From: Straminergon stramineum
Lineage: Eukaryota; Streptophyta; Bryopsida; Hypnales; Calliergonaceae
Direction of reading: 5' to 3'
Assembly (NCBI GenBank): GCA_963920665.1
Contig: OY987264.1
Coordinates: 26,950,906 to 27,014,905, forward strand
DNA length: 64,000 nt
Shown here: positions 57,716 through 64,000 of the stretch, piece by piece
How the letters are laid out: each line of letters begins with the position of its first letter
Numbering within the stretch: the first letter of the stretch is position 1
The notes under the pieces: model-generated
Databases searched by the model: none
What the model was told of the DNA's origin: nothing
The model's input: the letters and a program-made list of their open reading frames with translations, nothing else
Position numbers and translations under genes: made by a program

Positions 57716-59837
57716 TCAGGCAGCCTTTCGTGTCTTTGGCTTGGATAGCTTGTAAGTTACCATTCGCGCTATCTTATAGAACCACAATAAACTAACCACT
57801 TGGATTCCAACGGCTCCTACCTGTAACAGAGGGTACAAAATACGTTGGTCTTCAGTTAGTGCATTCGACCGGTGCTAGACATCAAGAGAATGCGATTTAA
57901 AAATTATTATAGAAGAAAAAAGAAGATTGCATTGGAGTTAGGAAATACGAACCTTAACGGCGAAGGGACTGGTGGGTGATACCACACACAAGTACACAAC
58001 TACTGGCCCAAAAAATATCCTAGCAACGGTGAAAACTAGGGCGAATAGAACCTGCACAGAAGCCAAATATTACAAGAGTAAGTAACTAATAACACATTTA
58101 GGGGAGCACAAGCTAGGCCAAACTAATGTCAGTCTCAGATGGGCATATAAATTAAGAAGCAACGTTAGTAGTTCGTATGGGCCAGTACACTCTCTCAAAC
58201 AAGCAAAACGTTGAGATGAAGCAATAGCCATTTGGAACCCACGGGACAAGATATTAAGACATTGAAAATAAAGATGCTACAGTAGGCTAAATGGTTTTGT
58301 CTGTTTGATAAGCTGATGGTATTCGGAGCACTCCATTCAGACAAAGCCACTCACAAAAAGTGTTGCTATGTAAGCATCCATATCATTTATCATCCACAGT
58401 ATAAAGCCCTTCAAAGACAACTCTCCAACTTTTCCCCAATCACAGTACTAGATTTCTTTAAAATATATTGTCTCTGAAACAATGTAAATCCACCCTAATG
58501 TTGCAGCTAAGCAAAGAAATCTGGGAGCAGATTGGGAGAGATTATTCACATCATTAGCAAGGCTTAGCGGTGAATCTTTGAGATTCAGTTCCTTGAGAAG
58601 CTCCCGACCGTGCATGAAGGGGTTCGACACCTCCATCAACCCCAAACACGCCACCAGCTCCGTCCCACTCTGTTCAGTAAATTTGAATAGCCAATGATTG
58701 TTAAGGGCATACGGCAGTTAGAAACTACGAGACACAAGATATCCAACACGAAAGAGGCTTGAACAAGGCAATTCAAATGGAAACAATCAGAAATCGCAGC
58801 TGAGGAGAGAGGACGTACAATTTGACGCACGTATCCAAACGACAATCCCATGAGAGAGAGAAAATGGTGTATTAAAAACTCCATGCTGAATGGAAGCTCC
58901 ACAGCACAGCAAATGGTGTCGTAAATGAAGTAAGCGAAACTAACTGTTATAGCCAGCATCTGTGACATTCAAATAGGATCAAACTTAGTAATTAGCACCA
59001 TCAACAATTACACAGAGCTTGAGATACCAAAATTGCTTTAAAAGAAACCTGAAATATGCATTGCAGAACTATACCTTCTATATCAGAATTCTCAGAGAGA
59101 TAATCCTGTACCAGCATCAATACTTCAAAGAACATTCATCTAAGCTCAATACACATTGCAAATGCGAAGGATGCAAATGCAGCATATAAGTACAATCAAA
59201 AGATGTCGAAGTCATCAAGCAAAATACATATCCTTGTTCATTGTCCGAGATTAATCCTGAGGCTTGAAAAGCTAAAGTGGACCAGGAAACTCAAGTATAA
59301 ATAATCCTCACATTGCAACTACAACTCACAGTCTGACCTAAACCTTCTGTAACAAAACTTCAGATACAGAATCCAGTACCAGCATCAAAATTACAGAGGC
59401 CATACTAAGCATCCATCTAAACGATAGCTGACAACACATTGCAACGCAGATGCAGACTACAAGTACTAATCAAAATTTCTCAATGCCGAGGTTTAAAGAA
59501 TTATTCATGAACTCCGAAGCTAGAACAGTCAAATGTGTACCAGGAGAACTAATCCTCACAATGCGCACACTCTCTGCCCTAGAGCGTTAAGAAATTTGAC
59601 CTGCGGGTAGGTGGACGCAGCGCCAACGCCGTCCAGAGGGCGAGACCAATTGGCCACCGAGATGCTACAGAAATACAGGGACACAACTACGTGAACGAGC
59701 GAGACGCAGCGGTTGCAGAAATCCTTGGAGCGGCCGGAAAACACCAGGCGCGTGAGGACGTATACGAGCCCCCAGGCTGCAGTCATGGCCGACAATGTCG
59801 TCGGCCCGAGCTCCAACTCCTTCGATGGGACTGCCAT
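57716..59837 (-). CDS. TLC-domain multi-pass membrane protein (TLCD5/TMEM136-like), 5 exons
   Basis: Exons on the minus strand: 59601-59837, 58819-58959, 58550-58669, 57953-58051, 57716-57820. All are phase 0, giving 233 residues. TLC (TRAM-LAG1-CLN8) proteins sit in the ER or other membranes; some are ceramide synthases and others handle or sense lipids. About six hydrophobic segments are visible: LSAMTAAWGLVYVLTRLVF, CVSLVHVVVSLYFCSISVA, MLAITVSFAYFIYDTICCAV, FLIHHFLSLMGLSFGYV, VLFALVFTVARIFFGPVVVY and VGAVGIQVVSLLWFYKIA. The HH pair in EFLIHHFLS and the following E..NPF (LMEVSNPFMHGRELL) are TLC hallmarks. The protein lacks the extended ceramide-synthase Lag1 motif, so a TLCD-type role is more likely. 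It ends in a basic tail (KLSKPKTRKAA). The donor of exon 3 (aatgat|gtgaat) was chosen to restore the helix; reading through would add an unrelated 34-residue tail. Confidence 0.83.
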
Positions 59838-60067
59838 TGTTAGGTCGCGCACGCACCCGTCGCTCTTGCGGGAGGTTAGTTGTAGCTGCCGCAACGATAC
59901 TATTAATCCGTTCCCGATGAAAAAGCTCACAGCTCGAAGCTCACAGCCAAAAGCTCAAAGCGCAAAGCTGAAAGCTCGCTCCCTCGTTGTCTTCGCCATT
60001 GGATCCACTCGTGTGGTCTCGGGCTTAGGGTGGTGCTTGAAAACAATATGGCAGAGTCACGGGCAAA

Positions 60068-60485
60068 GGAGCTTCCTCACGGTCAGAGGCCATAGATCTC
60101 CGCACAAGTAGCGACCTAAAACTGTCCGATAGATGGAAGAGAATCCCTCGGAATTCTTCAATGTAGTAAGACCTTGAGTGAGAGTTTTGGGGTTTTTTTA
60201 AGCAAATGATTCACATTGTATCCAAAAGGATGATTTTCATGGTGACCAGACTCACATTCCAAGGTTAAGATAAGAGGGAGCTCCCTCATGGTTAGAGGAT
60301 AGATCTCTTTAGAAGTAACAATGTGATGACTTAAGAGTGTGCAATGGATGAAAGAGAATCCCTTTTAATCCTTCTATGTGAAACCTTCAATGAGTGTTCT
60401 TAAGTTCTTTTAAGCAAATGATTTGCATTGTACCAAAAAGGATGATTTTTACAATGACTAACTTTGAGTTCTAGGATTCACGTAA
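60068..60485. repeat. Tandem duplication, about 210-bp unit, carrying a truncated family A end
   Basis: 60068-60275 and 60279-60485 are diverged direct copies. Shared landmarks are ggagct.cctca, atagatctc, gaagagaatccct/gaaagagaatccct, agcaaatgatt, and aaaaggatgattttcatggt against aaaaggatgatttttacaat. Both units contain the right part of the family A MITE. Only the first keeps a terminal ggttaa (60263-60268). Confidence 0.65.
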
Positions 60486-61937
60486 GGACACCTAATTGCA
60501 TTTGAATAAGTAATTGAGCATCAGTTTTTCCTATTACTAATTGCCTAACGATTGTTAGATGTTGTTGGAAGTCAGAAGAGTATTCTAGTTCTCTCCACTT
60601 ATACATTTTGAAGTCCATATGAATAAACTATTAATTTTACAAAGTACTCAAAATAAATGTACCCAAAAGTACCCCCAAAATTCTCATGATTAGTAGTACA
60701 ATTAGGTGCAAGTACTTTGATAGCATCTCAAATAACTACATCAAAAATCATCGGAATAAGCATTTGAGTACATTTCCTTATTAATTCAAATTTTACATTT
60801 TGTAACTTTTGATGCTCCTAGACTTTGTTTAGCTCTGCTCACAATAATCATTATGTGATTAAAAAATGAAAGCTTTTTAACACACAATAATGATTGTTGA
60901 CAAATTCACTCAAATTAAAAGATGAACGCACCTAATTGTGACTTGTTTCAAAAATCCACCCCATAATTTCTTGCATGCTTAAAATGTACAAACTCTATTC
61001 ATGAGAGACTCTATTCTTGATTTTGGATACACTTGGTTATTTTCAACACTTTGAGAATTCATGATTCATTCATTCATTGTCCCCCATAGGCATTATTTGC
61101 AAAGATGGAATTTGCTTTTGAATCCCGAAAAAAAAAAAAAAAAAAAAAATAGCTCAATTAACAATAGCTAAATGATCAATTAACAACAACAATTGTATAT
61201 TGACAAACATTTATGCATAAAATTACATCATCATGTATCAATTGTTTTGTATGGTAGAACCACCCATTCCCAACTAGGGAGCCAAGCCCAACTTGTAGGC
61301 TGCAATATTTCAAACTAGGCAAGGTACTCAAGCTTGGAATTAATATGTTTTTTTCTCCTAGGAATGTGTGTTTTTTTCCTTGTCAAGATTGTGACAAAGA
61401 AGGTCACCACACAATTTCCAAATTACACCAAATTGCACAGGAAGTATCTAAAGTAATAAGCAAGAAAGTAGTAAGTAGTAAGTGGGAAAGTAGTTTCATT
61501 AGCTATGAGTGGGATTGGAAAACTCTAGACATTGGCTATGGATTTGGAACACTTTCTGGCTCCCAAAATTTGTAGTAATCTCAATTTCAGCAATAAAATT
61601 ACGAAAACTTCACAGTCCCAATATTTCTTATCTCTCTACACGAGAAAATTTTCCATTGCCTCACATTCGAGTGATTGGGTATGGGTGGTCCTACCTTAGC
61701 CTCTCAAGCCGAGGGAAGTGAGACTGAAGTAAGTTTAAAGCTAAGGGAGTCATCATCAGGGTGGCGCGGAGCCAACAAAGCTTTATCTAGGAATGCAGGA
61801 TTGTCATAATTTCCCAATAAATGTTCTACCAATAATGAACTGCTACAATCTTAATTAGCTTACAGTATACCAGTGCTGTACTGTACAGGTATGACATAAG
61901 GTGGGTACCCGAAAACCTCCACTTTTTGCTTCTATGC
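60486..61937. other. AT-rich intergenic sequence
   Basis: No gene. There is a run of 22 A at 61128-61149. Short frames at 61345-61721 show no domain. Confidence 0.45.
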
Positions 61938-62346
61938 CTAAGGTAAGGGAGCCAACCGCATTCCGATCACCCCCCATTTTCGCCACGTAGACTACAGTTC
62001 TTCCTGATCAGGTAGTCAGGAGTGGTGATTAATTGTGGAACAGTTCCAAATGTAGTTGTGGCACATTATGATTGGCTACAGGACTGTCAATATTGCAACC
62101 AGCCCTTGGTTGATTTTGCAACTAGCCCTTGGTTGGAAATGCAGAAATCTATATGACCAATATGGTTCGAACAGAATCTTAAGCTAAAAAATTCATAGTA
62201 ATTACGTTTTGAGAAATAAAATTATGAAAAAATATGGAATCCTTCCCAACTCTATTTCTGTACACAAGAAAATTTCCCCACTCGAGAATCCCAAGCTCTA
62301 TATATGTGTAATTGCTTAAGTGGTTGCAAATGGGTTGTATGCCTTA
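61938..62346. mobile_element. Family G element, reverse copy
   Basis: Begins near aaggtaagggagccaacc and ends near aatgggttgtatgcctta. The interior is the reverse complement of family G (landmarks gtggcacattatgattgg, ttgcaaccagcccttggttg). The cagcccttggttg segment is duplicated in tandem. Confidence 0.5.
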
Positions 62347-62776
62347 GCCGACCCATTTACAACCACTTAAGGAATTGAGCATAGTTGCAGGATGGATTTA
62401 GTGAGGGAAAAAATTTCTTCATGCAATGAAATAGATTTGAGAAGGATTTGAAAAAAATCTACATTTTTTTTTGTCAAAAACGAAATTACTATGAATCTTT
62501 TTTCATGAAAATTTTGTGAAACCTATTCTTGTTATATAGATCATTCTATTTCCAATCATAGGCTTCTTACAAAATTGATGAGAGTGATCATTGTGGCATT
62601 CTATGTACATGTTGTGATCATTCTAGGCTTTCAATGTACACTTCTTGAACATTTATGTTGCTCTAGCTAGTATGTGTCAGTTGTGAGCAAAAATGTAAAG
62701 CACGATTGATTGGAATAAACCATCAACCTATATTGTGAAAATGAGTGTTTGGTCAAGGATGGGTCAGCTACCTTAA
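62343..62776. mobile_element. Family G element, forward copy
   Basis: Begins cttagccgacccatttac and ends gatgggtcagctaccttaa. The first 250 bp are colinear with 9105-9491, and the rest is diverged. It abuts the reverse copy, making an inverted pair. Confidence 0.55.
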
Positions 62777-64000
62777 TTACTATTATTAGATTGGTCAAAT
62801 TTTCATTGATTTTTTTGTTGGAACTTGAATGGAGGATTGGTTCCAACGCACCAAAGAACTTGACATTTGGCTAATGTATGCAAAAGTTATATAGTAACTA
62901 CACCTAAATCGACCAAATGAGCAATTCTAAGTAATTCATCATGGTTCTCATTATTACATTGATTTTTGGGGGGGTTCTTGTTGGCAATCAAAAGGGAATT
63001 CTAGATTCTTTGAGAATGATTTTCTTGGACACTATATGAATAAACTATGAATTTTCAAAGTGTTGAAAATAGGTGTTTCTAAAATCAACCATAGACTCTC
63101 ATGAATAGTGGAAGTACATTATAGACAAGAATCTAGACTAGTCAGTTTTAGGAAGTGGTCGAAATTAGGGGTGGCTCCGTAAAAGGAACAAACTTTGGTT
63201 TTTAAACAATTTCTTCCACGTGGGTAAATAATTGATTTTGGAGATGTACACAAAGTGAAGATGGAAATTAAGGGTTGGTGTCACATTTAGAGGTGCCCAC
63301 TTTACTAGTACCAATGAAAATGTTTGGATGAGGTAGCCTTGGTATTTTATTTATCCAAAAAATGGTTGAGTAGCAAAGCCACCAAAAGGTTTTTATTTTC
63401 AGATGTGAAGTTGGATGATTTCATTGTTCCATCAAGGCCAAATATTACATGCTAGCACTAGCTATGTAAGTAGCATACAAAAGCTAAAGGCATTCATTGC
63501 AAATATGAAGTCGTCTAATTTTTTGAAGATTTTTAATTTACTACATGATAATTAGTGGATTTAAAGGTACTTTTACAAGAAATTGGTTTCAATCATGGAG
63601 AGAAAGTAGTTAACAATTTTTTTCTAAACTACATGTACAAAATAAATTTCTATATGGCATAAGCCAAAGTGTCTATTTGCAATGGACTTGTACACAATAA
63701 AATACACTTCAATGCTTAATATAAGTATTATGAATTCAAAATTTTCAATAAAATAAAATAAAAAGCAAATATATGCAATTCAAAACCTTAAAGCAAAATT
63801 CTCACTCAACATGAGAATTCTAGGTATACATTAGACCTAACCATTGCAAAACATATTTAGACGCCCAATAATAGTGTATTCACATGAAATAGAACATTAT
63901 AAAAAAATTTGACAACAAGTATATTTCCAAAATTGTGAATGACCATACAACATGACATGCTAAGGATACAATGTGAACCTATAAACTAGCCCTACAACCT
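62777..64000. other. AT-rich intergenic sequence to window end
   Basis: No gene or repeat boundary is recognised. Segments at 62960-63180 resemble 8400-8600 (landmarks aataaactatgaattttcaa, gtgttgaaaatagg, aagtggg/aagtggtc), suggesting a further dispersed repeat. Confidence 0.45.

Noticed and set aside
1..64000. CRISPR arrays, operons, bacterial rRNA or tRNA genes
   Set aside because: No regularly spaced repeats of CRISPR type, no Shine-Dalgarno-led gene strings, and no tRNA or rRNA fold recognised by eye. The introns show the DNA is eukaryotic.

Overview
The window looks like nuclear DNA of a land plant, most likely a bryophyte and probably a moss. It is AT-rich. Its genes have GT-AG introns. 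It encodes a PPR protein with a complete DYW editing domain of the moss kind, and a chloroplast NDH-complex subunit. There is no bacterial layout (no operons, no Shine-Dalgarno sites). The species cannot be named from sequence alone.

Layout. 1-19.3 kb is gene-poor and packed with short DNA-transposon derivatives. 20.9-26.7 kb (+) holds an SMP/C2 membrane-contact-site protein in 12 coding exons, behind a GC-richer leader. 26.7-32.8 kb is intergenic, with Stowaway-like, CACTA-like and TTAA-flanked elements. 32.8-36.0 kb (+) is an SLC25 carrier in 5 exons. 36-39 kb is intergenic. 39-43.6 kb (+) holds an OSB-type single-stranded-DNA-binding module and, 165 bp after its apparent stop, a DYW-type PPR protein. 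A phase-compatible intron would join the two into one protein. 43.6-51.2 kb is intergenic. 51.2-51.5 kb (+) is a 55-residue membrane microprotein in two exons. 52.6-55.4 kb (-) is a homologue of the meiotic double-strand-break factor PRD2/MPS1. It is divergent from 55.8-56.5 kb (+), a single-exon NdhS/CRR31. 57.7-59.8 kb (-) is a five-exon TLC-domain membrane protein. 60-64 kb is repeats.

The genes do not form a pathway. Three probably act in organelles (OSB/PPR, NdhS, SLC25 carrier), two at membranes (SMP/C2, TLC) and one in meiosis.

Two things stand out. First is the candidate OSB-PPR-DYW fusion, supported by intron phase, the lack of an early in-frame ATG, and the very short gap. Second is an abundant set of non-autonomous elements with piggyBac-style ends (TTAA, then CCC(C)T). 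At least five families range from 79 to about 605 bp, and no transposase is visible. Exon structures were derived by hand from splice signals, frame and family resemblance. No alignment or search was run.
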